From UBA4742 sp963785815 (GTDB taxonomy: Bacteria > Actinomycetota > Acidimicrobiia > Acidimicrobiales > Acidimicrobilacustridaceae), in assembly GCA_963785815.1 (NCBI GenBank), contig CAWAWN010000001.1, positions 1 to 64,000 on the forward strand: 64,000 nt of DNA. Reading direction: 5' to 3'. The notes under the pieces are model-generated. The model worked only from the letters and a program-made list of their open reading frames with translations, made no database searches and had not been told where the DNA came from. Positions within the stretch are counted from its first letter, which is position 1. Every line of letters begins with the position of its first letter. The translations under genes were made by a program, and so were the position numbers. This document shows positions 16,310 to 24,968 of the stretch, in pieces.

Positions 16310-17093
16310 GCCGCGATCCTCGTCCGAGGCGCAAGGTGGCGAGCGGTTGCAGAAGGTGCTGGCTCGGGCCGGTCTGGGCAGCCGGCGGGTGTGCGAGAAC
16401 CTGATCGACGACGGGCGCGTGCAGGTGAACGGCCAGGTGGCGGTGCTCGGGCGCCGGGTCGACGCCGAGGCCGACCTGATCGAGGTGGACGGCGCCGCCA
16501 TCGGGGTGCGTCCCGGGCTGGTCCACTACCTGCTGAACAAGCCGGCCGGGGTGGTCACCACGGCGGACGACCCCCAGGGCCGGCCCACCGTGGTGAGCCT
16601 GGTCCCCGACGAGCCCCGGGTCTTCCCGGTGGGTCGCCTCGACCTCGACACCGAGGGTCTCCTGCTGCTCACCAACGACGGCGAGCTGACCCACCGGCTC
16701 ACCCACCCGTCCTTCGGGGTGGACAAGGAGTACCTGGCCCACGTCGAGGGGCAGCCGACCCGGGCCGAGCTGCGTCGGCTGCGCGAGGGGGTCGAGCTGG
16801 ACGACGGCCCGACCGCACCCGCCCAGGTGGCGCTGGTGTCGGAGGGGTTGGTCCGCATCGTGATCCACGAGGGGCGCAACCGACAGGTCCGACGCATGTG
16901 CGAGGCCATCGGCCACCCGGTCCGGCGGCTGGTGCGGGTGCGCATCGGGCCGCTGAACGACCGCCGCCTGAAGCCCGGGACCTGGCGGGCGCTCACCGTC
17001 GACGAGGTGCGCGCCCTGGAGCGGGCCGCGGTGGCCCCGACCGCCGGCGCGGGCCGGCCGGCCCAGGCGGGTCGGGGCAGGACCCGCCGATAG
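16290..17093 (+). CDS. rluB: Ribosomal large subunit pseudouridine synthase B
   Basis: 267 aa. S4 RNA-binding domain at residues ~18-65 ('RLQKVLARAGLGSRRVCE'), then an RsuA-family pseudouridine synthase domain with catalytic Asp in 'PVGRLDLDTEGLLLLTNDG' and the 'EGRNRQVRRMCEAIGHPV' motif. It modifies 23S rRNA uridine near position 2605 in E. coli numbering. GTG 16290 lies inside the scpB end; a second GTG at 16299 is possible. The C-terminal ~25 residues are basic and disordered. Confidence 0.93.
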   Translation: MSTVAPEPRSSSEAQGGERLQKVLARAGLGSRRVCENLIDDGRVQVNGQVAVLGRRVDAEADLIEVDGAAIGVRPGLVHYLLNKPAGVVTTADDPQGRPTVVSLVPDEPRVFPVGRLDLDTEGLLLLTNDGELTHRLTHPSFGVDKEYLAHVEGQPTRAELRRLREGVELDDGPTAPAQVALVSEGLVRIVIHEGRNRQVRRMCEAIGHPVRRLVRVRIGPLNDRRLKPGTWRALTVDEVRALERAAVAPTAGAGRPAQAGRGRTRR

Positions 17094-17103
17094 CATCCCG
17101 GCC

Positions 17104-17472
17104 ATGCCCACCGCCGTCCGTGCCCTGCGAGGCGCCACCACCGTCGACGCCGACACCACCGAGCAGGTGCGCGAGCGCACGGCGACCCTGCTGGCCGCCA
17201 TGCTCGAGGCCAACGAGATCCACCACGACGACCTGATCAGCGTCCTGTTCACCGCCACCGACGACATCCACTCGATGTTCCCGGCGCTGGCCGCCCGCGA
17301 GCACGGCCTCGACGACGTGCCGCTCATCTGCGCCCGCGAGCTGGATATCGAAGGGGCCACGCCCCGATGCATCCGTATCCTGCTGCACATGACCACCGAC
17401 CGGTCCCGCGACGAGCTGCACCACATCTACCTCGAGGGCGCCGTCGACCTCCGCGACAAGCTGCCCAGCTGA
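17104..17472 (+). CDS. aroH: Monofunctional chorismate mutase, AroH type
   Basis: 122-aa trimeric AroH-fold chorismate mutase (not AroQ). 'AVRALRGATTVDADT' carries the active-site Arg, 'DLISVLFTATDDIHSMFPA' and 'PLICARELDIEGA' are diagnostic, and 'CIRILLHMTT' is the final strand. It converts chorismate to prephenate, the substrate of the prephenate dehydrogenase encoded immediately downstream (1 bp gap). No feedback-regulatory domain is fused here. Confidence 0.92.
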   Translation: MPTAVRALRGATTVDADTTEQVRERTATLLAAMLEANEIHHDDLISVLFTATDDIHSMFPALAAREHGLDDVPLICARELDIEGATPRCIRILLHMTTDRSRDELHHIYLEGAVDLRDKLPS

Positions 17473-17473
17473 G

Positions 17474-18535
17474 GTGACCTCGCGACGGGCCCAGATCGTG
17501 GGCACCGGGCTCATCGGCGGATCCATCGGGCTCGCGCTGCGGGCCCAGGGATGGACGGTCACCGGGTGGGACCACTCCGCAGAGGTGGCCGAGCGGGCGT
17601 CGGCCCTCGGCGCCATCGACGCCGTCGGCTGGGACTTCGAGGCCGATATCAGCTTCGTGGCCACGCCCGTGGGGGCGGTGCACGACGCCGTGATCGCGCT
17701 GCTGCACGGCGGGGCCCCGCTGGTGACCGACGTGGCCAGCGTGAAGACCCCGATGCTCGACCTGATGGACGACCACCGCTACGTGGGGGGCCACCCCATG
17801 GCCGGCTCCGAGCTTGAAGGGGTCGACGGCTCGCGCGCCGACCTGTTCGAGGGCGCCACCTGGGTGCTGACCCCGGTGGCCGGCACCCACGACGACGCCT
17901 TCGCCAAGGTGCGCTCGATCATCGCCTCGTTGGGGGCGTCGGTGGTGGCCCTGCCCCCCGATCGCCACGACTCGATGGTGGCCACCGTGTCCCACGTCCC
18001 GCACCTGACCGCGGCCACCATGATGCGCCTGGCCGCCGAGCGCTCCGAGGAGCATCGGGCGGTGCTGCGCCTGGCGGCCGGCGGCTTCCGGGACATGACC
18101 CGCATCGCCGCGGGCCACCCCGGCATCTGGCCCGACATCTGCGCCGAGAACCGCGACGCCATCGTGGCCGGCCTCGACGACCTGATCGACGGGTTGACCG
18201 ACGTGCGCGCCATCGTGGCCACGGGCGACGCCCCCCGCCTGCTCGAGGTCCTGGGCGAGGCCCGCCGGGCCCGGGTGAACCTGCCGGCCCGGGTGGCTCG
18301 CCCCGAGGACCTGGTCGAGCTGCGCCTGACCATCCCCGACCGCGAAGGTGTGCTGGCCCCGATCTTCACCCTGGCCACCGACCTCGACGTGTCCATCGTC
18401 GACTTCGAGGTGGCCCACTCCATGGAGGGCCCCGAAGGCGTCCTGATCCTGGTGGTGGACGCGGAGGCGGGGGAGCGCCTCCAGGCCGGGCTCAGCGCCC
18501 AGGGCTACCGGCCGTCGCGCCGGGCCGTCGAATGA
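17474..18535 (+). CDS. tyrA: Prephenate dehydrogenase with ACT domain
   Basis: 353 aa. NAD(P)-binding 'IVGTGLIGGSIGLAL' at the N-terminus, catalytic-region 'GGHPMAGSELEGVDGSRADLF' split across residues ~105-125, and a C-terminal ACT domain (residues ~275-350, 'LTIPDREGVLAPIFTLA') that probably senses tyrosine. It makes 4-hydroxyphenylpyruvate for tyrosine synthesis. GTG 17474; the stop overlaps aroA by ATGA. Confidence 0.93.
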   Translation: MTSRRAQIVGTGLIGGSIGLALRAQGWTVTGWDHSAEVAERASALGAIDAVGWDFEADISFVATPVGAVHDAVIALLHGGAPLVTDVASVKTPMLDLMDDHRYVGGHPMAGSELEGVDGSRADLFEGATWVLTPVAGTHDDAFAKVRSIIASLGASVVALPPDRHDSMVATVSHVPHLTAATMMRLAAERSEEHRAVLRLAAGGFRDMTRIAAGHPGIWPDICAENRDAIVAGLDDLIDGLTDVRAIVATGDAPRLLEVLGEARRARVNLPARVARPEDLVELRLTIPDREGVLAPIFTLATDLDVSIVDFEVAHSMEGPEGVLILVVDAEAGERLQAGLSAQGYRPSRRAVE

Positions 18536-19845
18536 GCCTCGGCTCAGGGGCGCCACCTCGGGCGGTGTCGCCCCTGACCGGCCCGGTCGACGCCGTGGTG
18601 CCCATCCCGGGGTCCAAGAGCCTCAGCAACCGCGCCCTGCTGTGCGCGGCCCTGGCCCAGGGGACCAGCCACCTCTCGGGCGTGCTGGTGGCCGACGACA
18701 CCCGGGCCATGATCGGGGCGCTCACCCGACTGCACGTCGACGTCGATCTGGTCGACCCCGAGGCCGGTCGGGTCGAGGTGGTCGGCACGGCCGGGCGGTT
18801 CCCCGAGGGTCCGCTCGACCTGGACGTGAACCTGTCCGGGACCTGCGCCCGCTTCCTGCTGCCGGCCCTGGGCATCGGCCCGGGGCCCTACCGCCTGGAC
18901 GGGGCGCCGCCTCTGCAGGCGCGGCCCATGGGCCCGGCCATCACCGCCCTGCGCCACCTGGGGGTGGCGGTGTCCGAGCGGGGCCATCCGGGCCATCTGC
19001 CGGTGGTGGTCGACGGCCGGGTCACCGGGGCCTCGGTCGAGGCACCGGGGTCGCTGTCCAGCCAGTTCGTGTCCGGCCTGCTGCTGGCCGCGCCGTGCTA
19101 CCGCGACGGCCTGACCGTCGAGGTGGCCGACGCGCTGGTGTCGGCGCCGTATGTGGCCATGACCCGGCAGGTGATGACCACGTTCGGGGCCCAGGTGAGC
19201 GAGCCCGGCGATGGCCGCTACCAGGTGGCGCCGGGGGGCTACCGGTCCGCGGCGTTCGCGGTGGAGCCGGACGCCTCGTCGGCCTCGTACTTCTTCGCGG
19301 CCGCCGCCGTGTGCGGCGGGCGGGTCCGGGTCGAGGGCCTGGGCGCCGAGTCGATGCAGGGGGACCTGGGGTTCGTGCGGGTGCTCGAGGAGATGGGCGC
19401 CCGGGTCCGCCAGACCGATCGGTTCACGGAGGTGACCGGCACCGGCACGCTCCACGGGGTCGACGTCGACCTGGTCGACATGCCCGACATGGCCCAGACC
19501 CTGGCCGCGGTGGCGGTGTTCGCCGATGGCCCCACCCGGGTGCGCGGCGTGGCCGTCATCCGGGGCCACGAGACCGACCGGGTGGCAGCCGTGGCCACCG
19601 AGCTGGCCCGTCTGGGCGTCGAGGTGGAGGTGCACGACGACGGGTGGGTGATCCAGCCGGGCGTGCCCGGTCCCGCGCGGGTCGAGACCTACGACGACCA
19701 CCGCATGGCCATGAGCTTCGCCCTGGTCGGCCTGGTGGCCCCCGGCGTCGAGATCGCCGACCCGGGGTGCGTGGCCAAGACCTTCCCCGCCTACTGGGAC
19801 CTGCTCGATCGCCTGCGGGATGGCACCCTGGTGCCAGGCGATTAG
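18532..19845 (+). CDS. aroA: 3-phosphoshikimate 1-carboxyvinyltransferase (EPSP synthase)
   Basis: 437 aa, sixth step of the shikimate pathway, the glyphosate target. 'IPGSKSLSNRALL' binds phosphoenolpyruvate/shikimate-3-phosphate, 'SGTCARFLLPAL' replaces the usual NAGTA-like loop, and 'DDHRMAMSFAL' and 'CVAKTFPAYWD' are catalytic. The substituted loop (SGTCARF versus NAGTAMR) resembles other actinobacterial and class II-like enzymes and might affect inhibitor sensitivity. The ATGA overlap with tyrA couples shikimate and tyrosine branches. Confidence 0.94.
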   Translation: MSLGSGAPPRAVSPLTGPVDAVVPIPGSKSLSNRALLCAALAQGTSHLSGVLVADDTRAMIGALTRLHVDVDLVDPEAGRVEVVGTAGRFPEGPLDLDVNLSGTCARFLLPALGIGPGPYRLDGAPPLQARPMGPAITALRHLGVAVSERGHPGHLPVVVDGRVTGASVEAPGSLSSQFVSGLLLAAPCYRDGLTVEVADALVSAPYVAMTRQVMTTFGAQVSEPGDGRYQVAPGGYRSAAFAVEPDASSASYFFAAAAVCGGRVRVEGLGAESMQGDLGFVRVLEEMGARVRQTDRFTEVTGTGTLHGVDVDLVDMPDMAQTLAAVAVFADGPTRVRGVAVIRGHETDRVAAVATELARLGVEVEVHDDGWVIQPGVPGPARVETYDDHRMAMSFALVGLVAPGVEIADPGCVAKTFPAYWDLLDRLRDGTLVPGD

Positions 19846-19905
19846 GGTGCGCTCTGCGATGAGGCAGACCATCAACAGGCCAGGCGCGGTGGCGGGCGGC
19901 GACCG

Positions 19906-20577
19906 ATGAGGGTCATCGCCATCGACGGTCCGGCCGGCTCGGGCAAGTCGACCGTGGCCCGGGCCGTGGCCGCTCGGCTGGGCCTGGAGTACCTCGACAC
20001 CGGCGCCATGTACCGGGCCGTGACCTTCGGGGCCATGCGCCGTGGCATCGATCCCGACGACATCGATCCGGTGGTCCGGGTGGCCGAGGACCTCGACCTG
20101 CGCATGGACGACCAGGGGACGGTCATGGTCGACGGGGTGGACGCCACCATCGAGATCCGCGGTCCCGAGGTGACCCGGGCCGTGAGCATCGTGGCCGCCA
20201 ACCCCGGCGTGCGCCACGAGATGCGCCGCCGCCAGCGCGAGTGGGCCCTCGAGCGGGGCGGGGGCGTGATGGAGGGCCGCGACATCGGCACCGTCGTCTT
20301 CCCCGAGGCCGAGCTGAAGGTCTACCTCGACGCCAGCCCCGAGATCCGCGCCTCGCGCCGGTCCAAGGAGGTGGCCGACCTGGCCTACGAGACCGTGGCC
20401 GCCGACCTGGCCCGGCGCGACGCCCTCGACCAGGGTCGCGACGACTCGCCGCTGCAGGAGGCCACCGACGCCGTGGTCATCGACACCAGCGACCTGACCG
20501 TCGACCAGATCGTCTCCGCCGTGCTGTCCCATCTCGACCAACCCCGATCCCCGGGCTCGGCCGAGGCCTCACCGTGA
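19906..20577 (+). CDS. cmk: Cytidylate kinase
   Basis: 223 aa. P-loop 'GPAGSGKST' at residues 8-16, then 'EYLDTGAMYRAVTF' for CMP binding and 'EGRDIGTVVFPEAELKVYL' for catalysis. It phosphorylates CMP/dCMP. The 60-bp gap after aroA contains only a 16-codon open frame with no supporting features. Its TGA overlaps the plsC GTG by GTGA. Confidence 0.94.
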   Translation: MRVIAIDGPAGSGKSTVARAVAARLGLEYLDTGAMYRAVTFGAMRRGIDPDDIDPVVRVAEDLDLRMDDQGTVMVDGVDATIEIRGPEVTRAVSIVAANPGVRHEMRRRQREWALERGGGVMEGRDIGTVVFPEAELKVYLDASPEIRASRRSKEVADLAYETVAADLARRDALDQGRDDSPLQEATDAVVIDTSDLTVDQIVSAVLSHLDQPRSPGSAEASP

Positions 20578-21329
20578 CCGACGAGGTCGTCCACCTGGAG
20601 GGGCACGAGTCCGGCGAGGAGATGACGCTGGGCATGCGGGTCTGGTACCGCACGCTGCGCGGGGTGGTCATCGGGGTGGGTCGGACCTACTTCCGGGCCT
20701 CGGTCGTCGGAGCCGCGCAGGTGCCCAAGACGGGCGCGTTCATCCTCGCCCCCGTCCACCGCTCGTACCTGGACACACCGGTGGTGGCCCTGGTCACCCG
20801 CCGGCGCCTGCGCTACATGGGCAAGGAGTCCATGTGGAAGAACAAGTTCGGGGCCTGGTTCTTCACCGGTGGTGGCGGGTTCCCGGTCAAGCGGGGGACG
20901 GCCGACCGCGAAGCGTTGCGAGCCTGCCAGACGGTCCTGGAGCGCGGTGAGCCCCTGGTGCTGTTCCCCGAGGGCACGCGGGGGTCAGGGCCGGTCGTGT
21001 CGGGCTTCCACGACGGCGCCGCCTACCTGTCGCTCAAGACCGGCGTCCCCATCGTGCCGGTGGGCCTGGGGGGCACCGAGGCGGCCATGCGCAAGGGCTC
21101 CAACATGGTCTACCCGGTCAAGATGACGGTCGTGGTGGGCGCGCCCATCCACCCCGCTCCGCCGACCGAGGGCGGCCGGGTGTCGCGCCGGGCGGTCCGC
21201 GAGCTGACGGCCACGCTCACCGACCGGGTGCAGGAGCTGTTCGACGAGGCGCAGCGCCGGGCCGGGCGACCGAACCCGCCTCGCGACGATCAGGCCTCCG
21301 GGGCCGAGCCCGAGGCGGAGGCCACGTAG
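20574..21329 (+). CDS. plsC: 1-acyl-sn-glycerol-3-phosphate acyltransferase
   Basis: 251 aa. Acyltransferase motif I 'HRSYLD' (HX4D) and motif III 'FPEGTRG' are intact, with 'PVKRGTADREAL' as motif II. It makes phosphatidic acid at the inner face of the membrane. GTG 20574 overlaps the cmk stop; a longer frame starting upstream runs through cmk and is a shadow. In many actinobacteria der follows cmk here; in this window der lies 9 kb away. The last 40 bp overlap the convergent gene at 21290. Confidence 0.9.
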   Translation: MTDEVVHLEGHESGEEMTLGMRVWYRTLRGVVIGVGRTYFRASVVGAAQVPKTGAFILAPVHRSYLDTPVVALVTRRRLRYMGKESMWKNKFGAWFFTGGGGFPVKRGTADREALRACQTVLERGEPLVLFPEGTRGSGPVVSGFHDGAAYLSLKTGVPIVPVGLGGTEAAMRKGSNMVYPVKMTVVVGAPIHPAPPTEGGRVSRRAVRELTATLTDRVQELFDEAQRRAGRPNPPRDDQASGAEPEAEAT

Positions 21330-22339
21330 GGGTCGAAGGCGGGGGGCTGGGAGCACAGTGCGGCTTCGATGCGCCGTCGCAGATCGGCGGTGGCCAGGGT
21401 GGTGCCCGACGCGTCGACCAGGTGCAGGGCAGGCGTGAGCGCGGCGGCGCCGTCGAACACCCACCGACCACCGCCGGACTCGTCGGCGGTGAGCTGCTCG
21501 GCCAGGGGAGCCAGGTCGACGCGGGGTCGCACCGTCCGGCTCTGGTACTGCACCCAGGACTCGTAGCGGTAGCGCAGCTCGACGGTGTCGCCTTGCACCA
21601 GCAGCACGGCGAACCCCTGCACCACCTCGTGCAGGGCGAGCGGATGGATCAGGTCGGACCACATGCCGCCGAAGCGGTGGCCACCGGTGGAGGTGGTGTC
21701 GTCGGGGAGGGTGACCACGCTCAGGTCGAGGTCGGGCACCTCCACGATTCGGACCCTTCCCGAGGCCAGCCGAGCCCGGTCGGCCTCCATCTGGGCGTCC
21801 TCGTCGGCCCACAGCGGACGGCAGGTGTCGGGATCGTCCAACCAACCCGGCACCCGGGGCAGCAGGTCGAGGTAGAGCCGGCCGCAGGTGTCGTCGTAGC
21901 TGCCGGCGAACACCGAGGGATCCAGCGGCGAGCGCTCGGGGTCGGCGCAGGCGGCGATGGCCATCGAGACGCGAGCCGCCGACACCGAGCTGGTCACCGC
22001 GAAGTCACCCGCCCGCGCCACCTCGACCACCCGCTCGGCCCGCGGGGTGGCGCCCACCGGGTCGACCAGGGCGTAGGTGCTCATCAGGCCGTCCTGGTCG
22101 AAGTGGTTGTTGGTCACCACCTCGGCGCCGCCGTGGCGTGACGGGACCGACAGGTAGGCCAGGGCCGACTCGGCCGACAGGTCCCGGCGCAGCTCGGGCG
22201 GGCACGGAGCCTGGGGCCAGTGCGACAGGGTCAGCACGGTGCTCGGGTTGGCCCGGCCGTCCACCACCACGTTGGGGATGTCGAGCGTCTCCAGGTAGGG
22301 CGCGAACCGCAGCGCTGGGGGCCACCAGGCCGTGGCCAT
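21290..22339 (-). CDS. Conserved actinobacterial protein (DUF6687-like)
   Basis: 349 aa, soluble, no signal peptide. 'LRFAPYLETLDIPNVVVDG' (in part), 'TVLTLSHWPQAPCPPELRRD' and 'VVTNNHFDQDGLMSTYALV' resemble an uncharacterised actinobacterial family that I recall as DUF6687. The 'NNHFDQDGL' segment is reminiscent of DHH-type phosphoesterase metal motifs, but this is only an impression. The stop lies inside plsC on the opposite strand. Downstream of, and probably co-transcribed with, the HD protein gene 12 bp away. Confidence 0.65.
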   Translation of the reverse strand: MATAWWPPALRFAPYLETLDIPNVVVDGRANPSTVLTLSHWPQAPCPPELRRDLSAESALAYLSVPSRHGGAEVVTNNHFDQDGLMSTYALVDPVGATPRAERVVEVARAGDFAVTSSVSAARVSMAIAACADPERSPLDPSVFAGSYDDTCGRLYLDLLPRVPGWLDDPDTCRPLWADEDAQMEADRARLASGRVRIVEVPDLDLSVVTLPDDTTSTGGHRFGGMWSDLIHPLALHEVVQGFAVLLVQGDTVELRYRYESWVQYQSRTVRPRVDLAPLAEQLTADESGGGRWVFDGAAALTPALHLVDASGTTLATADLRRRIEAALCSQPPAFDPYVASASGSAPEA

Positions 22340-22351
22340 CGCCGGTGCTGA

Positions 22352-22918
22352 TCAGGCGGTGGGGACGATGCGGGCCGAGGCCGTGATCTCGCGCACCAAC
22401 GGCTCGAAGTGCGACAGCGGCAGCGTGTCGTAGTCGGGGTCGAAGGCGATCTGGTCCCAGTCGTCGGCGAAGTGGGCGGCCAGGTCGTACCAGGGCTCGC
22501 CCTGGTACTGCTCGCGGGCGTCGGGATCGCCCCCGAAGTGGGCGTAGTAGTGGCGGCCCTGGAAGTCCTGGTGGGCCAGGATCATGTGGTAGGCGTCGCT
22601 GCTGACGTAGGGGCGGATGATCTCGGCGGCGATGGCCGGGTGGTTGGGCACGCTCACCGCCTTGCCGATGTCGTGGCAGAGGGAGGCGAACACGATCTCG
22701 GGCTCGGCACCAGCCCGCTCGGCCAGGGTGGCCGTCTGCAGGCAGTGCGTGAGCTGATCGGTGGCGAACCCGTCGGTGATGTCGCCCAGCGACTCGAGCA
22801 TGGCCAGGATCCGATCGGCCACCCGCGACTGGTTGGCCGCCGTCTCCCTGCCGATGACCATCCACTGCTCGAGGGTGGACTCGTCCATGCGGGTGAACGT
22901 GGTGGTGGTATCGGTCAT
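22352..22918 (-). CDS. HD-domain protein, PhnZ/MIOX-like
   Basis: 188 aa. His58 ('QLTHCLQTA'), the pair His82-Asp83 ('LCHDIGK'), His93 ('PNHPAIAAEII') and His116 ('LAHQDFQGRHYY') form an HD metal site with the 'FQGxxYxxHxG' stretch seen in a family related to the diiron oxygenases PhnZ and myo-inositol oxygenase. It could oxidise a small phosphonate or polyol, or be a phosphohydrolase. No phn genes are nearby. ATG 22918, with the gene 12 bp upstream of the DUF6687-like gene. Confidence 0.7.
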   Translation of the reverse strand: MTDTTTTFTRMDESTLEQWMVIGRETAANQSRVADRILAMLESLGDITDGFATDQLTHCLQTATLAERAGAEPEIVFASLCHDIGKAVSVPNHPAIAAEIIRPYVSSDAYHMILAHQDFQGRHYYAHFGGDPDAREQYQGEPWYDLAAHFADDWDQIAFDPDYDTLPLSHFEPLVREITASARIVPTA

Positions 22919-22957
22919 GCCCGCCAGTGTAAGACCATCGGTTTCGAGACGCCCGGT

Positions 22958-23215
22958 TCAGGCCGGTGGGTCGTAGCGCACCGACCCGGCGCGCGGCTGG
23001 CGCCACTGGTTGCGCCACTGGTTGCGCCGGTGGCGGGTGGTGAAGAAGAGCACCAGGCGCACCACGGCCAGGGCCAGGATCAGTCCGCCGATCAGCACGT
23101 GGCCGCTCACCCACAGGGCCACGCCCAGGGTGGCCACCAGCCCAGCGATCAGCAGGCGCAGCACCACCACGCCGGTACCGCCTCGGGGGGATGGCGGGTG
23201 GTAGGAGGGGTTCAT
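22958..23215 (-). CDS. Small membrane protein
   Basis: 85 aa. Two predicted transmembrane segments (residues ~17-35 and ~40-58) separated by a tight turn, then a basic cytoplasmic tail containing a duplicated 'RNQW' unit. A proline-rich N-terminus precedes TM1. No family recognised. It sits alone on the minus strand between the HD protein and a methyltransferase gene. Confidence 0.65.
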   Translation of the reverse strand: MNPSYHPPSPRGGTGVVVLRLLIAGLVATLGVALWVSGHVLIGGLILALAVVRLVLFFTTRHRRNQWRNQWRQPRAGSVRYDPPA

Positions 23216-23311
23216 GGCCCCATTGGACCGCGCGGATGTGAGGAGCCTGTGAGGGATCCGTCAACAGGCGCGCCAGGTCCGCCCGCTCGGGACCGATCGG
23301 TGGCCGCTTCC

Positions 23312-23914
23312 TCAGGACGGGATGCGGGTGCCGACCAGGGTGGCCAGGGTGGGGGACAGCCGCAGCTCGGTGGTGCGCAGCGCGGCATGGCCGAGCCAGT
23401 GCTGGCGAGGGGGGTCGTGGGCCGGCGCGCCCGGTTCGCCCACCGGGGTGAAGTCGTCGAGCACCACCGACCCGCGCTCGCTCAACCAGTCGGCCGGATC
23501 GAGCGGGGGGTCGTCGCCCGGCTCCTTGCCCTTGCCGCCGCCGTCGAGCACCAGCAGGTCGAACGGACCGTGCGGGCGTAGCTCGGTCCAGTTCCCGTGC
23601 ACCACGGTCACGTTGGGTCGGTCGGCGAACAGCTCGGCCGACGAGGCCGCCCGGGTGGCGTCGCGCTCGACGCTGACGAACGTGGTGGCCGGGTCGGTGG
23701 CCTCGACCATCCAGGCCAGGCCCACGCCGCAGCCGGTGCCGGTCTCGCCGATGCGCCCGCCGCGCCAACCGGAGGCCAGCACGGCCAGCAGCCGGCCCTG
23801 CTCAGGGGCGCACGAGAAGTCGAAGCCCTGGCTCGAGGCCACCGCCAGCGCCGCCTCCACCAGTGGGGGCAGGTCGGTCAGGCCGGCATAGGCGGTGTTG
23901 CCTCCGACAGTCAC
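23312..23914 (-). CDS. SAM-dependent O-methyltransferase-like protein
   Basis: 200 aa. 'IGETGTGCGVGLAWM' is a Rossmann SAM-binding motif I (GxGxG), followed by 'FVSVERD' (acidic end of strand 2), 'NVTVVHGNW' and 'FDLLVLDGGGKGK' (strand 4). The overall plan resembles class I O-methyltransferases of the caffeoyl-CoA type. GTG 23914 was chosen because the sequence becomes non-coding upstream. It lies 25 bp downstream of the alpha/beta hydrolase on the same strand, so probably one transcript. Substrate unknown. Confidence 0.75.
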   Translation of the reverse strand: MTVGGNTAYAGLTDLPPLVEAALAVASSQGFDFSCAPEQGRLLAVLASGWRGGRIGETGTGCGVGLAWMVEATDPATTFVSVERDATRAASSAELFADRPNVTVVHGNWTELRPHGPFDLLVLDGGGKGKEPGDDPPLDPADWLSERGSVVLDDFTPVGEPGAPAHDPPRQHWLGHAALRTTELRLSPTLATLVGTRIPS

Positions 23915-23939
23915 GCGCGCAGTATGGACCAGGACCCGC

Positions 23940-24896
23940 TCAGAGCGAATCGAGAAACGCGTCGAGGGCGGCGTTGACCTGGTCGGGCGCCTCCTGCTGC
24001 ACCCAGTGGCCGATGCCCTCGATGAGCGTGGCACCCCGGAAGTCGGTGCAGTTGGCGCCGGGGTCGGCATAGGTGTCGGCGCCGGGCACCATGGTCCGCA
24101 CCGCGTCGCGCTCGCCGGCGATGAAGCACGAGGGCTGGTGGACCTGCGCGCCGACGATGTCGGCGGACGTCTCGGCATCGAAGGGCGCGGCCCGGTATCG
24201 GTTCAAGGAGCCGGTGAGCCCGGTGCGGGCGAAGACGGCCGTGATGGCGTCGAGGTCGGCGTCGCTGAGGAAGCTCAGCGGCCCGTCCGGCGGTTCGGGC
24301 AGCAGGTCCAACAGGGCGGCGTCGCGGGGCGCGTCCGGCAACCAGCAGTCGAGGGGCGCCTGGCCCGACAGGGCGAAGTACACGCGCTTGAGGGCGGCGC
24401 GCAGGTCGACGGCGAAGTCGGCCTCGGCCCGGCCCGGCGCCTGGAAGTAGAGCATGTAGAAGAAGCGATCGACGTAGAGCTGGTCGAACAGGTCGAGGAT
24501 GGACATGGGCAGGATCGACGTGTGGGGGACGCTCAGCCCGACCACGGCTCGCACCCGATCGGGATGGCGGATGGCGGTGTGCCAGACGATGGGCGCGCCC
24601 CAGTCGTGGCCGACGAGCACGACCGGCTGGTCGTCGAGGGCGGCAGCCACCGCGGCCACGTCGCCGGCCAGCTCGAGAAGCGTGTATCGCTCGGGCTCGG
24701 GCGGGCTCGAGCTGCCGCCGTAGCCCCGCACGTCGAGAGCAGCCACGCGGTACCCGCGCTCGGACAGGTGGGCGACCTGGTGGCGGTACGAGTGGGGCAG
24801 CTCGGGCCATCCCGGCACGCACAGCACGGTGGGCCCGTCGCCGGTCACCTCGACGCGGAGCGTGATGTCGCCGTTGTCCACTGCCAGCTCGTCCAC
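23940..24896 (-). CDS. Alpha/beta hydrolase, epoxide hydrolase-like
   Basis: 318 aa. Nucleophile elbow 'VGHDWGAPIVWH' has Asp in place of Ser, typical of epoxide hydrolases and haloalkane dehalogenases. 'VPGWPELPHSYRHQ' aligns with the HGxP oxyanion motif, with Pro replacing His. The C-terminal 'IEGIGHWVQQEAPDQVN' supplies the catalytic His. A cap domain lies between residues ~140 and 230. Epoxide hydrolase is more likely than dehalogenase because of the GHDWG context. Substrate unknown. Confidence 0.82.
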   Translation of the reverse strand: MDELAVDNGDITLRVEVTGDGPTVLCVPGWPELPHSYRHQVAHLSERGYRVAALDVRGYGGSSSPPEPERYTLLELAGDVAAVAAALDDQPVVLVGHDWGAPIVWHTAIRHPDRVRAVVGLSVPHTSILPMSILDLFDQLYVDRFFYMLYFQAPGRAEADFAVDLRAALKRVYFALSGQAPLDCWLPDAPRDAALLDLLPEPPDGPLSFLSDADLDAITAVFARTGLTGSLNRYRAAPFDAETSADIVGAQVHQPSCFIAGERDAVRTMVPGADTYADPGANCTDFRGATLIEGIGHWVQQEAPDQVNAALDAFLDSL

Positions 24897-24968
24897 GTCG
24901 TCCCCAATCGTTGGCCGCCGGCCGCGGCTCGCCCGGTGGGCAACCTACCGGTCATGGGCGGCCGGAGC

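Noticed and set aside
18544..20541. 665-codon minus-strand frame across aroA and cmk
   Set aside because: Composition rich in His/Arg/Gly/Val typical of GC-rich antisense shadows; sense-strand proteins are unmistakable.
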